Positions 30,731 through 42,966 of a DNA stretch of 64,000 nucleotides are shown here, in pieces. Each line of letters begins with the position of its first letter. The stretch's first letter is position 1. Source of the DNA: Brachycybe producta. Lineage: Eukaryota > Arthropoda > Diplopoda > Playtdesmida > Andrognathidae. A program made the translations under genes and the position numbers. The stretch lies in contig JAUPFP010000084.1 in assembly GCA_036925085.1 (NCBI GenBank), forward strand, positions 186,001-250,000, given 5' to 3'. The notes below the pieces were generated by a model. It searched no databases and was not told where the DNA came from. It was given only the letters and a program-made list of their open reading frames with translations.

Positions 30731-32389
30731 TCCATAAAAAAGCTTATTTTTTAAAAGAGAATGGAGTTCTATGGAGACGTTGACACTGTATAAGCACATT
30801 AAGCTACTAAATGTATCCACAAGATGTCACTAGTTGTCCTATTTAAAAATTTTTAAAAATCATTTCCTTAATATATTGTGTAATTGCATGCATGTTATGT
30901 AGGAAGAAAAAAAAGCAAATTGCAATTTACTAATCGTGTTATGTTCAATTTGAACATCTTTTTTTTTAAAAAAAAATTAAAAGATTCTCAGTTAAAAGAG
31001 ACACAAGTGCTGCCACCAAACAAACAAACAAACAGCAAGACAAATAAAAAGGAATTAATTTTTCAACGTAGAGATTTATGAGGTGAAAGAAGTGCTTTTG
31101 TCTGTCTCTCACCGAGTAGAATTGAAAGACAGAAGAAAAAAAAAGTCGTGTTTTCGGTTGTTGTGTTTCGTGTTTCAAAAATTGGTGACATGATGCAAAG
31201 AATTTTAATGGCAATTAGAAGAAGCCCATGTTATTATTGTCAATGGCCATTACTCACTTAGTTAAAGAGAAAAATAATGGGACAAACAACACACATAAAT
31301 AATATGCTTGACAGCTCGCAGCGCCACCTATGTTGCAACTATCTTTACCATTCAAAGATTTACCTTCTATATTTCAGTGATGTTTTTTTTTTACAAAATT
31401 CACTAGTAAATTTGCACATTAACGAGCATTTTTTTTTCAGGCAATGTGTAATTACTGTAACAGAATTGCCAACAATAACAAGGCCGATGAATGGCTGGAT
31501 CACACATGCATAAAACAAGCAGGAAATCAGAATAGTTTCAGCTACATTTTTTTACTTTCTGTCGCAGTCAAGGGTTTTCGCATATTACAGCAGAAAACAC
31601 TTCAAAGACATTGCTGAGTTTATAGAAGAAAGAAGAAAAAATTGAATGAGGAGGAGGCTTTCTATTGGCTGATAAAAAAAATGTAATTTAAAATTCACTG
31701 TTTTTTTTTCTTCTGCCTAACTTTCAGCCAACTGAATAGAATAGAATTATTATTCAGTCGCATATTTTTCATTTAGTCTGTAATTCAGTCAGTTTAAAAC
31801 CCAACCATTTGCTATTAAATTGGTCATTTTGAACAATGACTGGCGAATCTATAGAATGACTTTTGATATTTTTCACTTTGTAACATAAATATTCGCGAAT
31901 AATGGAGGCTCAAAATAACTAAATTTCATAATAGATAATCCTCAATTGATGAAAAACGATTAAGAGAAAATTTCAACTAATTTGTTCAAATTGAAACAAT
32001 GTCTTTTTTTAAACACAAAAAAAAACCAGTGCAGAAAAAAAAAACCAACAACCTGAAGATCATTAACAACATTCCAATGAGGTTATAACCCAATCACCCA
32101 CTTCACCCCTTAACTAACTCCCCCTAAAGAAATTAATAATTCAATAAAAAAAACACTCACTTTTTTCGTTGAAGAAAAATAAGATATAAACGTCATTTTT
32201 TAAAATTTCAGTGTGAACCCGCCTCCAATATGGAGATCCACACACACGTGACTAATATTTTAAGCACAAGAAACTGAATTTTTCGGTTCTTACCTAAAAC
32301 GACAAGAAAGAAAAAAAAACATTAAATTAATTATTATACAATTTTAATTAAGTTTAAAGATATAAAAAATGCCCTTCGACCTCTTTATC
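30731..32389. other. Gene-free stretch
   Basis: AT-rich. CACACATGCATAAAAC near 31503 resembles the inner part of the Harbinger-like tips at 33533. A short GCGCCACCTATG word lies at about 31320. Frames at 30884-31081, 30966-31214 and 31277-31513 have no recognisable product. Confidence 0.45.
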
Positions 32390-32590
32390 TTTCAGAAGAG
32401 CAAAAATTATGGAAAAAAACTTGAAAGTGTTTTTAAAAACTAGAAGAGTAGCTCAATCACTTATAAGTTTATTTTCATGTATCTTTCAAAATAAGCTTTT
32501 TTATGGCAATTTGGAAAATGATTCAACTTTTAAAAATCCCATTCTAGTTTCTAAAACACTTTCAATTTCTCGTTAAAAGTGTTTTTCTCT
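32390..32590. repeat. ACTAGAA-family inverted pair
   Basis: TTTAAAAACTAGAAGAGTAG near 32430 and CCATTCTAGTTTCTAAAACA near 32539, with CACTTATAAGTTTATTTTCA and CTTTCAAAATAAGC between. Flanked by CTTTCAGAAGAGCAAAAATT, the usual outer text of this family. Confidence 0.65.
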
Positions 32591-32814
32591 CTTCATGAAA
32601 TGGCGGCCAATTACAAAACAACCTAATAATAATATTTTCAGAGATATTAAAAAAAATCATCCATAAAATGATTCCTTCAATTCTTTTGACTTTTTTTTGT
32701 CAACTTTTAATTAAAGTTTTCACCTCGAAAATAACAATTATTTATGTTCATAAATTATTTTTAATATGCAAATAAAATATTACGTAAACAATAAAAATTC
32801 ATAAAAAAAATACA

Positions 32815-33172
32815 GGCTGTGTCCGGAAACTAAAGTTTTTTTCTCTAGTTCTTGTAAAAAAAAATCTAGAAATGCGATTATAACTCCACCTCCTAAACAA
32901 TATTTTTTTAAAGGATTTCCGGATGTGCTTGATTTCGTCATTTTCTCAAATATTGGGGGCCATAGAAAACCTAATACAAAAGACCATTATGACGTAAACA
33001 TGGCGTCTGTCACTCTGACCTTAAGATTGAAGGCGACCATAGTTTAAATTTTCTTTAGAAAGCAAGTAAGTATGCATGATTGCTTTCTTGAGAAAGGTAG
33101 GTGGAGCTAGTCACGTTTTTTTTACTAATAAAATGGCTTTTTTTTCTTCTTTGGTTTCCGAATACAGCCAAT
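32815..33172. mobile_element. GGCTGTGTCCGGAAAC element, copy 2
   Basis: Terminal inverted repeats GGCTGTGTCCGGAAACTAAA (left) and TTTGGTTTCCGAATACAGCC (right) over about 20 bp. The inner part is inverse to 24709-24897. No open frame of note; a non-autonomous DNA transposon of about 355 bp. No clear target duplication, so the superfamily is open. Confidence 0.6.
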
Positions 33173-33532
33173 TTGGAATGCCTTTTTATCTCTAACCACA
33201 ACAATCAAGTTTTTATTGTTCTGTGGCCATTTTTCATTGTCTTTTAAATCATTTTTTTTTATTAACTAGAAACTCATCTTTACTAATAAAAACGTTAACC
33301 AAAAAAAATCTGAATGAACCAAATAGTTAATTATTTCTTTTATTAACATCAATAACAATAATAATAATTGTTATTGTTGGTATGTTTGACTTAACAATGA
33401 ATCAATTAAGGGGAAACTAACAACAACAACAAAAATCAAACAACTTTTTAAGACAATTGCGTGATCCATTCGAATCAAAATAGAATAATTATATGTTGTG
33501 TGGTTGGAAAAGGCAGTCATTTTTTAACGTAA

Positions 33533-33970
33533 GGATGGTTCACACATGCAGAAAAACAACCTGAAAATAGAAGTAATCAGCAGTAGGGATCGGACTTTTG
33601 TGTAATAATATCAAAGCAAATGTTTCTCAATTTGTGGCCCAAGTGCCGCCCATTGAGAAGCTTAATCATCATTAGAGGAACTGCAATTATGCTTTTATTT
33701 TCTAATAAAAAATGGTTAGGTTAGATAGAGGCTAGAGGTCTTATATACTATTAATTGTCAACTAGAGTTCTAGCCTCTAACTAGTGTTTTTGATTGAAAA
33801 ATACCATAATTATTGGCTCATGAAACCACAGATTGAGAAACAATTGCCTGATATTTTGCATAAAAATTCGAACCCTAATTATTAATTAATTAATTAATCT
33901 TCAAATTACATTTAAAAAAAGCAGTTTTTTCAGTGGAAGTCGTTTTTTTTCAGCATGTGTGAACCACCCC
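33533..33970. mobile_element. PIF/Harbinger-like MITE with TAA duplication
   Basis: Tips GGATGGTTCACACATGC and GCATGTGTGAACCACCCC are near-perfect inverse repeats. TAA flanks both sides (33530-33532, 33971-33973). A 3-bp TWA duplication with GGG-rich tips is the PIF/Harbinger pattern. No transposase; 438 bp, much of it due to a nested foldback at about 33584-33880. Confidence 0.75.
33584..33880. repeat. hAT-like foldback, copy 2, nested in the Harbinger-like element
   Basis: Left GGATCGGACTTTTGTG, then CAAATGTTTCTCAATTTGTG; right ACCACAGATTGAGAAACAAT then TTTTGCATAAAAATTCGAAC. The centre has inverted CTAGAGGTC / TCTAGCCTCTAACTAG blocks. Lies wholly inside 33533-33970. Confidence 0.65.
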
Positions 33971-33973
33971 TAA

Positions 33974-36305
33974 TCCCCTAAAGAAATGTTTTTCTTCTTC
34001 TAATCACAATTTCTCAGAAAAAAAGCAGCAATTATAATTTGCTAAAATGTTAAAACTATTATCGTCATATTATATACAAGTGAACTAATAATAATTGTAA
34101 TTGTTATAACAACAAATACCCCCCCCCCCCTTAAAAAAAAGTTTTTCTTGTCGTTTTTGTCCTAGTTTTTAACTTTTTTTAAAAAAAAAAGCCAGAAGCA
34201 AAAATAGTGATAAGAAAAACTTAACAAGTTTAGAGAAAAACAAATTCAAATTATTTGTGTTCAAAATTAGGCCTAAAACTTTTTTTTTTCTTTCTAGTTT
34301 TGCTAACCACACAGATGAGGAAGGGGGGGGGGGAGGAGAGAACTCATGACCCACAATCCTCTCTAAAAACAACCCAACATTCTTTTAAAATCAACAACCA
34401 CCCGCCACCCAAAAAAAACGCCACAAGTGACCACAAAGTTGTGGAATGCAATCTTCCAACAAAGGAAAAAAATATCACAAATTCCAAACAGATGTCACTA
34501 ACTTATACCATATACATAATAGATTAAGATGCATCATGGGTAATAATATATATGTTGGTTTATTTTACGTAGTGTGTGTACTCTACAATACATTTCACAT
34601 TTTCAGAATTTTATAATTGGTAGGTTACCTAACGTTACTAATGCTTGCTACACAAGAGTAGGCTGAAAATTCAATACTGAATACCTGCCGCCAACTTGAA
34701 AGCGTGCAAACAATATTTCGGCATTAATCTTCTAATTTGACTCAAAAATGGCTACTTTCATTCTCTTAATCACAGCCCCTTATCAATGCAACAATCCTAG
34801 GCATTCTTATAAATGCATCATGGGTAATACTTCCAAATTCACTAAAAATGGCTGTTTGTAATATACTGTTAGTACTTGAACAGTTGATACAGTGCGAACA
34901 GTTCCTTTTTGATCAAAGAAAACATTCTTGGCATTCTTGGATGCGAGTCCGCCTGGAGCCACCACCCGCTATTCGTGCAGATCTTAGCGCCAATGCCACA
35001 AACCTAGGCAATTCTGAAATGCACTTTTTTTTCCGTTAAGATGCAATATGAGCAATGCGCGCATCCAAAACTGACTCAGAAATGGTTGCTTGTATTCTAT
35101 TTCTACTACTGGTATTTCCTACCAATGTAACACAACATACACAAGACAGACATTTTGAAATGCACCCTATGGAAATGGTGTCACCTGACATCAAAATGAT
35201 AGTAAAGTATATATATTGAAGAAAGATGCAAACTCTCCTCCTCTTCTCAATGGTTGCTTCAAGACTTTTAAGTGATTAATCTCTCTTGGTTTTTGCAAGC
35301 CAAATTTCTCTCTTTCTCTCTCTCATCTGCGATAACATTTGCTACATTTCCATATACGACCGCCGCCGCCGCCGACCTCCTACATCCTCCTCCCCTCTCT
35401 TCCAGCTCGAAAGAGCGAGACAACATTCTTAAATGTGCCTCAATGCAATTTGCCACTATCTTAGCTTCTCTTTTCGATTGGAAAAAAAGTTGGGTAGTTT
35501 TGCAGACAAGAAGATGGAGAAAGGGGAAAAGGAGAGAAAGAAGAAAAAAAACCTTCCGAACTTGTATCTTAGTGAAGCAGAAACCTACATAAAAGCCATT
35601 GGTGGTTATCTTAAATCGAAAGGAAGACGAAGAAGCTCCAGCAGAAAACTATACAAGAAAAGAGAAAACCTTCATTTCCCTAATGATAATGTGTTGTCTC
35701 TTAAGAGTTCATACCACACTTTGGTGTAGTGTAGTAGAAAAAGACCTAATGACTGAGAAAAACGAGAATAGAAAGAAAGTCATAGGATGATTCTCTCTAC
35801 CAAAACCAACTAATAGTAAAAGGAACAACCATTAAGGCAGAAAAAACTTCCATCTTTCTCTAGATTCCAGACAACCAACAATCCCCCCAAAAAATCCAAT
35901 TTCTAGACCTTTTTTTTTTCTTTCGTTCTTTCTCAATATAAGAGAGCGGAACACCCAAGATACAAAATGATTGAGAATGGTCATCAATAAAAACAGAAAA
36001 CCGAACACATGTTAAAGCCATCTTCAAATGTTCTCTAGAAAAAAAGAACAAAAAAAAACATCTACAGCAATTTATTCCAATATGGAAACTATCGATTGGT
36101 GCGCCTCTATTGACAGCATGCTGCAAATCTTGAGGAAAATATTGTTACGTGGATATGCTGAAAACAAAAACACCAGAACAGCAAATCTGGCATTCCTACT
36201 AATAAGTGAGAACACTTCTTTAGAAGCAAACTGGGCCAGCCTGGCTGCAGGATCGCTCAGTTGAGATATCTTCGTTCAGTGGATGTCCTCCTTGGGCTTC
36301 GGCTG
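33974..36305. other. Gene-free stretch
   Basis: C run 34120-34130, G run 34325-34333, two ATGCATCATGGGTAAT words (34530, 34812), a GCC run near 35361 and purine-rich text 35500-35680. Frames 35272-35592 and 35433-35729 are overlapping and unrecognised; I do not call a gene. Confidence 0.45.
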
Positions 36306-36313
36306 GCCTAGAG

Positions 36314-36496
36314 TAGTAGTGTTTTGCTCAAACTTTCCCACCATAAAAGTGCCTACTGCCAATGCACTGGCAAACATTGCCTTGAGCCAGTAATGGCGCA
36401 CACGCAATTCGCTTTATATTAAAACACAATTTTTTCTATGGTCACGTCTGCAAACCACATGGCACACTGCCGCGGACCACAGTTTGAGAAACACTG
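36314..36496. mobile_element. hAT-superfamily MITE with 8-bp duplication
   Basis: Right tip, read inverse, is CAGTGTTTCTCAAACTGTGG followed by TCCGCGG, a classic hAT terminus; the left tip TAGTAGTGTTTTGCTCAAAC is a diverged partner. GCCTAGAG is duplicated at 36306-36313 and 36497-36504. 183 bp with no coding capacity, so it would have been moved in trans. Confidence 0.8.
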
Positions 36497-36943
36497 GCCT
36501 AGAGCCTCATTCACACAAAGAAAGTCCAATTCTGAAGAAAAAAAAATGTCAAATTTGGAAGCACCTTGTATTAAGATGGACCACCACATCCTTCTCTACT
36601 GTAATTCCCTCATAACATTGAACTGACCCCTTTTTCTTCAAGTCTCCCACCATCCATTCCATTCCACCCAAATCCGAATCAACCCACACACACAAAATCC
36701 TCTTCTGAAACTGAAAGTCCAGACTAATGGGAGGGAGGGGGAGTTAAAGTTTTACCAATGCCAATTCGCTTCACTTGGTCCTAGTTTCTCTCTTTCTCTC
36801 TCTCTCTCTCTTTCTCTCTCTGAAGTCTCTTGGTTTTCCAAAAGGTGGAAAAGGATTTCAATGTATTATTGATCGAGCCTAAAACTGAACCTCCAAAACT
36901 AAAAGTAGTATAGAAACAGAGAGAGATATCTTGACAAGCCTAT

Positions 36944-36945
<2 letters not shown>

Positions 36946-36983
<38 letters not shown>
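36946..36983. repeat. (GA)n microsatellite
   Basis: Uninterrupted GA dinucleotides, about 19 units. Confidence 0.9.
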
Positions 36984-36986
<3 letters not shown>

Positions 36987-37048
36987 GCATAGAAGATCAC
37001 TTAGTTTTGTATCATGGAAACCAATGGAGAAAACTACTTTCAATGCTG

Positions 37049-37177
<129 letters not shown>

Positions 37178-37579
37178 ATGGAGAAGAGAGTAAGTTTTGC
37201 CTACATAGGGCCTTACTACACACTGATATTTATTATTGCATTGCATGAAAAATACATCTGCTATCAAGACAAAAAAAAAAGAGAAAAGAAACAGAATCCA
37301 AACTAGAAAACCAATTCCTCTCTCTTTTTTTTTTTTGTTTCCTTTTCATTCAGAGAGAGAAAGATCAAATTCAAACGCAGACAAAAAAAGAGAAACTTTC
37401 AGGCAAAAATGTATAAATGAAGATGAAATTGTGAAACATAAGTTTTCAAATTTTCTTCATCTTATTTTTCATTTTTCATTTTTTTCTTCTTCTTTTGTTG
37501 AAGAAAATCTTCTAATTAATATTTAATGTTCAATTAAGATAGATTTCTGAATAGCTAAGTTTTCGAATTTTTAATTATT

Positions 37580-37720
37580 CTAGTCTTTCAAAGGTGCAAA
37601 ATTATGAAGACTTTAAATCTGTTTTAAGAAACTAGAAGGGTAGCTAGCGCTCAATAAGATAAAAATAAGCTTTTTTATGTTGAATTTGAAAATGATATAA
37701 CTTTAAATTAAATTAAATTT
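37580..37720. repeat. ACTAGAA-family fragment
   Basis: AAGAAACTAGAAGGGTAGCT near 37627 with a CTTTCAAAGGTGCAAAATTA outer block and ATAAGCTTTTTTATG; only one arm is clear. Confidence 0.6.
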
Positions 37721-37895
37721 TTGTTTAATTTTTTTTTAATTTTGCAAAAAAAAACGACGCCGGGATCGAACACCTTCCGGAAACAAGTGTTTTAAAAGTC
37801 GCCTGTATGCCAACGTTAGGCAACTGGCGATCTTCGAAGTCCTCCTTTTTGTCGTTGAAACAGTCTTTCAAAAGTCACCCGTGTGTTCCAACGCA

Positions 37896-38216
37896 GGGAG
37901 GGACACACATGCAGAAACATAAAGCAGAAAATACACAAGAAAACCAACGAAAGAAAATCTCCGTTTTCTTTTTCCGTTTTCACGTGACGAACAGAATTGC
38001 AACACGCCATCTATTGTTAAAAACAAGCAACAGGTGTTATACAGTATTTGTATTACAAGCCTACAAAAGAGATTTTTAATGACATCATGTGGGCTGAAAT
38101 CCTATTGGATCATTTGTAAAAACAGAAAAGATAAAGCTTTGCTTCTATTTCAGTTTCTGTTCTGAAAACAGAATTTTCTTTCCCGTTTTTACGCATGTGT
38201 GGTCCCTCCCTTTTTA
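37896..38216. mobile_element. MITE with GGGAGGGACCACACATGC tips
   Basis: Left GGGAGGGACACACATGCAG and right ACGCATGTGTGGTCCCTCCC are inverse repeats with one gap. Inner CCGTTTTCTTTTTCCG / GAAAACAGAATTTTC pieces partly pair. Tip sequence is close to the Harbinger-like element at 33533, but no TWA duplication is visible. No gene. Confidence 0.65.
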
Positions 38217-39169
38217 GTCTTTTGTTTTCTATGAATGCAAATCGTTCCAAATTCATTCTGTGCTCACTCTAACCTAACATGTGTTACTTGAAATTACTCT
38301 AAAACCTATTCTAGATCACTCTGAATGCAAGTGTAGTGTAATCGAAAAAGAAGAAGAAAAAAACCTACCAATGCATTTTTAAATATCATTAAACAATTAT
38401 GATTCACATCAGTTTTCAATCCAAACTCCATTTGTGTGAATATAGTGGGTTGTAAAAAGTATGTGCAAAACGGTTTGCGGAGAAGCCACGAAAATAAAAA
38501 GAGGTGAAAACGGATCGGGATTTTACACCCCTTCCCCCTCCTCTTTTATATATTTTTTTTTGCATTGCATTTGCTTCTTTGCTCCTTAAATAAGGAAGAA
38601 AAAAAAAAGAGCAGCCCATAGAGTGATCTGTTTTGATTTACGAAGGCAGCCGACTCCACAGTTATGTGAGCAATAAATCCGTCCCAATGACCACTAAGGG
38701 ACAAATTTACAGCGCCGCATAAGAGGACTTTAATGGGCAATCAAATGATGTTGAAAATATTACATGAACTTGTGGGGCTGACTTGACTTCACTCACTTAC
38801 ATAACACACAAAACCCCTCAACCAACCAACTACTACCACTCCTACTATTATTATTACTACTATTACTACTACTACTACTTCTACTACTACATTCAAAGGA
38901 ATAGAAGTAAAAAAAAACAAATCCAACCCAAACGGCGCCTCATACCCCAAACCCCTCTTCAAATTGTTTAAACAAACATCAAAAAAGTGTTTAAAAAACA
39001 CCTCACCATATTTCATTTCTTACACCTCCCCTAAAAAACATCATCTTCCTCCTCCACCTCCCCCTTTTTACCCTTCTACACTTGTTAAATAATGCAAATT
39101 TATATTAAAATTACAAAAAAGTAGAATTCCACATATCACACTTATAAATCATAAAATGTGATTTTACAG
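38217..39169. other. Gene-free stretch
   Basis: TAC/TAT trinucleotide text at about 38829-38890; frames here are poly-Tyr/Val artefacts. Otherwise AT-rich. Confidence 0.5.
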
Positions 39170-39370
39170 TGTAAACGCACCTCAAACTCAAGTTATTTCT
39201 ATTTTTTCAGAGAAGCAAATTAAAAGAGAAAATTTTAAACGTGATTTAGAAACTAGAAGGGTAGCTACAGCTCAATCACTTTAAAGTGGCTCTATATTAT
39301 ATTTTGTTTTCATCCCCCCCCCTCCAGATGGCACCACTGGCTTATTACGTTCTATAAAAGGAGGAGGAGG
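39170..39370. repeat. ACTAGAA-family left half plus GATGGCACCACTGG word
   Basis: End ACAGTGTAAACGCACCTCAA near 39167, core TTAGAAACTAGAAGGGTAGC near 39244, then a C run and CCAGATGGCACCACTGGCTT with ATTACGTTCTATA, the same outer end as at 29941. Confidence 0.6.
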
Positions 39371-40417
39371 AGGTGGTCTCTTCTTGCTCACTTCCAAAAA
39401 GCGCTTAGCAACTGAACTCACCGATTTGCTTACATGTGGGCCCCATAATGACATCCTCAATAAAAAAGTGTCCCTTTTTCTCCAATAAAAACATGATTAT
39501 TAGAGAGACAAACAAAACTTGAAAGATTTTTCTAAGAATTACACTAAAAAAAATCCACTCTCTTGTTTCTTTTCTTTCGTTCGTTCAGAGCCCCCCTGTG
39601 GAGAAAAGAGCAACTTTCAAGAAGATAAAAATGTTCAAAATAAAGGGAGGGGATTAAAAGAAACTGACCTTCTAGTATTTTGTCTCTTTTTTTCTTCTCC
39701 TTTCCATGTATAGAGGAGGTAAAAACACAAGAATGGACACATTTTACGACCATTCCTTCTCTATGTTTTTGGGTCCTTTTCCCCCTTCTCCAACCTCCTC
39801 CCTAACCTGAAACCTTAACCCACCTCCCCCCCCCCCTAAAGAAAATAACTATTGTCTTCATTTTTGTATCAAAAAAACTTGCTGTTCAACAAGGAATTAA
39901 GAAAATGAAGGGGAAAAAAGGGAACTTCTAATCCTAAAGTTTTCTAAAAGTTAGAATTGGTCATTTGAAGCCACAAAAAAAAAATGTCCCCCTCCCCTTT
40001 AACTTTCCTTATGGTTTAGTTGGTGGTCCTGGACATCAAAGTCAACATGCATGCTGGGTAATGATCCACACACCACCCCATAAAGAAGGAGGAGGAGGAG
40101 GGGAGGGGTCAAATATATAAGGGGGAGAGAGAAAAAAAGTTAACCTCAGCAGGAAACTGCAGGTGTCCAGTTTTGACTCTTTTGACCAGAGGACCACTGA
40201 ACTCACTTGAGACTTTGAAAAAAAAGTTCATTTTAAGCAATTTAAAAAAAAAATGTTTGCAACAAAAATAAACCCCACACATTTAAAAATAATAAAATTC
40301 GATATTCATCTTCTTTTAAGACCATTAATTGTGTAAAACCTAATTAAAAGAGTGAAGAGAAGAAAAAAAAAACCACTTGAAACTTAACTAGAAAAAACAT
40401 TCAGTAGTTAACTTGAT
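39371..40417. other. Gene-free stretch
   Basis: C runs near 39826 and GGA-rich text near 40087-40100; TGCATGCTGGGTAATGATCC near 40048 is a variant of the GCATCATGGGTAAT words at 34530 and 34812. Confidence 0.45.
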
Positions 40418-40680
40418 TTTTACGCAATAATCACAAGCAAATGTTTCTCAATCTGTGGCCCCAAATGCCAATCGTAAATTAACAATCCTTCCAATAAGAT
40501 CAACCAATCAAAAACTAGAACACTAGTTGATTGATTAATAGTAACCAGACATCTAGCCTCTAAAAAGCCTTCTTGATTAGAAAAAGGCATTAATTGTAGT
40601 TGCTCTAATTGATTACTTCACGATTGGCACATGAGCCACAAATTGAGAAACATATTATGCTTGTTATTGCATAAAAATCC
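40418..40680. repeat. hAT-like foldback, copy 3
   Basis: Best-preserved copy: TTTTACGCAATAATCACAAG, then CAAATGTTTCTCAATCTGTG at the left, and CCACAAATTGAGAAAC, then TTGTTATTGCATAAAAATCC at the right, inverse complements. Middle carries GACATCTAGCCTCTAA. About 260 bp. Confidence 0.7.
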
Positions 40681-42505
40681 GAGCCTTAACGATGATAATG
40701 AGATAAACAGCATTTGAAAAGAAAAAAGAGAGAGGGTCACACTACAACAAATAAGAGGGGAGAGACAAATGAAGAGGGAGGAAGAGAGAGCAGAAAAAAA
40801 AGGTGAAGTGTGAAACATAGACAGGACATAAGCATCTTCAGGACAGGTCCATAAATAAAATTGAGAGAGAATCCCCCCCCCCCCCCCCAAAAAAAAGAGG
40901 ACACCAAAAAATGACCAACTTGTTAGAAAGTTAACTCAAACGGTTTATAACCAGAGGGCAGCAGCCTGAAAAAAAAACCTCCACACTGACAGGCGGGCAA
41001 TCCACACGTGCATTGTGTATTGATAAAAAAGAAACTGCCTGAAATTTTCATTTTTTTTTACTAGTTAACAAAAAAAATCAGGATTCTCAACAGTTTTCTA
41101 GAAACTGGGGCCACACATTTACTGTTTTTTTTTTCTATTGAAAGCTGAAACCATAAAAAAACGTCAAGCTCTTCGCGAGCTTAACGAACCTTGCGAGCCA
41201 ACTAGTGGGCTTTGTGAACTAGAACTGGTTGAGCTGAGTTTTGAACATCTTTAAAGCTTAAAAGCGTTAAAATTCACTTCCCCTGGTCAATTTTATTCAC
41301 AGCTTTCATTGGCAATCCAAAGAAGAATCCTTAAGCTTCATAATTTCATAAACAGTACATTATGAGCACGAACACCAACGACGAGGAAGGAGGGAGGGAG
41401 GTGAGGACACACGAATGCTTTTGTGTGTACTTCGATACGAGGCAATCCGAACCGTCTCAGAGGTCATGCGGATTCGCTGCAAATCCCGACCATTTGGTGT
41501 CAGTTTTTCAAAGGAAAGTCAATTTGGCAAATGAACGGGGTTTTGTCATCCATGATTTAAGGCATCCGTAACAAATGGATCGGCACCTCACGTTTTGCCA
41601 AGTTCCGAATGAAGCATTCGTGAGTCCTCCTCACATCCCCCCCCCCCTTTGTACTCGTGGGTACACGAATCATCTTTATGGTAAGTGCTCCTCCAGCTAC
41701 TGACAGGACACACGCGGCCGTTTCGAAGCATATCTCTTCCGATTCAAGCTGTACGAGCATGTCTCACTATCCGCCATGTTGTTTGTAGGCTAAATTTGTT
41801 TGAACCACGATTGTGTTGTTAATGCAGTTCAGTTAACTTCATTGTTCAGAGATTTAACCACGGTTTGCAATAATAAAATAAAACTTAACTGTGTTTAATT
41901 GTTTTTACTTCAGTTAAAATGTTTTTTGGTTCTTTTGGCACCTGTGACTTTTGAAGTTGGACAACACTCCTTTAGACCCGTTATCATTAATTATTATTCT
42001 GGAGGAAACTTAAAACGAGTTCTCCTCCTCCTCCTCCTCCTAAGCTAACCTCCTCCCAGGGAGTTTTCATTTTTTTTCTATATTATCAATCCCTGAAAAT
42101 CACCTGTAACGAATTCGTCGTACAAACGCCACTGAACTTGTATTAATACCATTATCTTTGTAGCTTGTTTTTCATTCTCTCTCTCTTTTTTGCCAATCTT
42201 GTTTTATCGAATGGACAACGCCAAACATTCCTTTTTTTTTAAAAAAAAAACAACAGATTGACCACCTAAGTTTATGTTAATTAACCACCAAAATGGTATA
42301 TACAGGTGTGTAAGGGGGCAGGTAAAACGCTTCCACCCTATTTAAAGATGATTATCTCCGAAAAATATAAAAAAAAGCTGCTCACGTTTCAAATTTTAAG
42401 ATAATTGTTAACAATTTACTAATTCAAAAATTATTCATACAAATTTAGTTAATATTTTTTTTTTAAAAAAAAGTTATTCAATTTTAAAACTGAATTGGCC
42501 ATTGT
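40681..42505. other. Gene-free stretch with one GC-richer island
   Basis: C run 40872-40888; CTTCGCGAGC-type palindromic words 41170-41240; GC-richer island 41360-41770 described separately; CTC run near 42023-42040. Confidence 0.45.
41360..41770. repeat. GC-richer island with inverted arms
   Basis: GGTGAGGACACACGAATGCT (about 41399-41418) is inverse to GAAGCATTCGTGAGTCCTCC (about 41610-41629). Translations of the two strands share a V-R-T-H-E-C-F-like string because of these arms. Opposed frames (41362-41571 plus, 41557-41760 minus) are therefore suspect. Probably a decayed foldback; a gene fragment is not excluded. Confidence 0.4.
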
Positions 42506-42788
42506 CACACAGACCACTTTTCGACGACTACAAATTTACAAAATGAAGTCGGGATTGTCGTTCAGAAAATACATTGCAACCACAGTCCAACCACTTTTCG
42601 ACGCCTACAAAATGATCAGCTGTTCACAAGTAAAAAGTAAAGAACCTCAATTTTTACAGTTCCCTCAACCCAGACTAGGACCACATTCCAACCAAACCTA
42701 ACTTCAGACTCGAGTGGTCGGGTTTAGTGATAAGCATCCTTACTACATTTGGCAGTCGTATACTCGACCACCAAAAGTGGTTTGTGTG
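42506..42788. mobile_element. CACACAGACCACTTTT element
   Basis: Tips CACACAGACCACTTTT (42506-42521) and AAAAGTGGTTTGTGTG (42773-42788) are inverse repeats. Internal CCACTTTTCGACGCCTAC repeats the left tip. A related right end lies near 61988-62013 (CACCAAAAGTGGTCTGTGTG) and a palindromic relative at 26584. 283 bp, no coding capacity. Confidence 0.7.
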
Positions 42789-42837
42789 AAGCGGATCTTA
42801 AAAGCAACAGAGACGTGTCGTTACAGAAAGAAAAAAA

Positions 42838-42966
42838 AACAAGACTGTCATATCTATAGCTCAGTAATCTTGTAATAGTCACAAAAGCAAATTACAAAAG
42901 ATTATTGACATATGACAGCCATACAAATAAGTGACATCACAAGATATGATATGTCACAATGTCAAT
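42838..42966. repeat. Second copy of the palindromic repeat hit by the retrotransposon
   Basis: Homologous block by block to 10314-10452 and uninterrupted here. About 130 bp, with inverted ATATGACAG / CTGTCATAT pieces suggesting a small non-autonomous DNA element. No protein. Confidence 0.6.

Noticed and set aside
35272..35729. Two overlapping plus-strand frames of 106 and 98 codons
   Set aside because: Low-complexity Ser- and Lys-rich translations with no recognisable domain or splice context.
42714..42771. tRNA-like stretch with GTGGTCG / CGACCAC ends followed by CA
   Set aside because: Only 58 bases, no anticodon or T arm of proper length, and it lies inside a dispersed DNA element.
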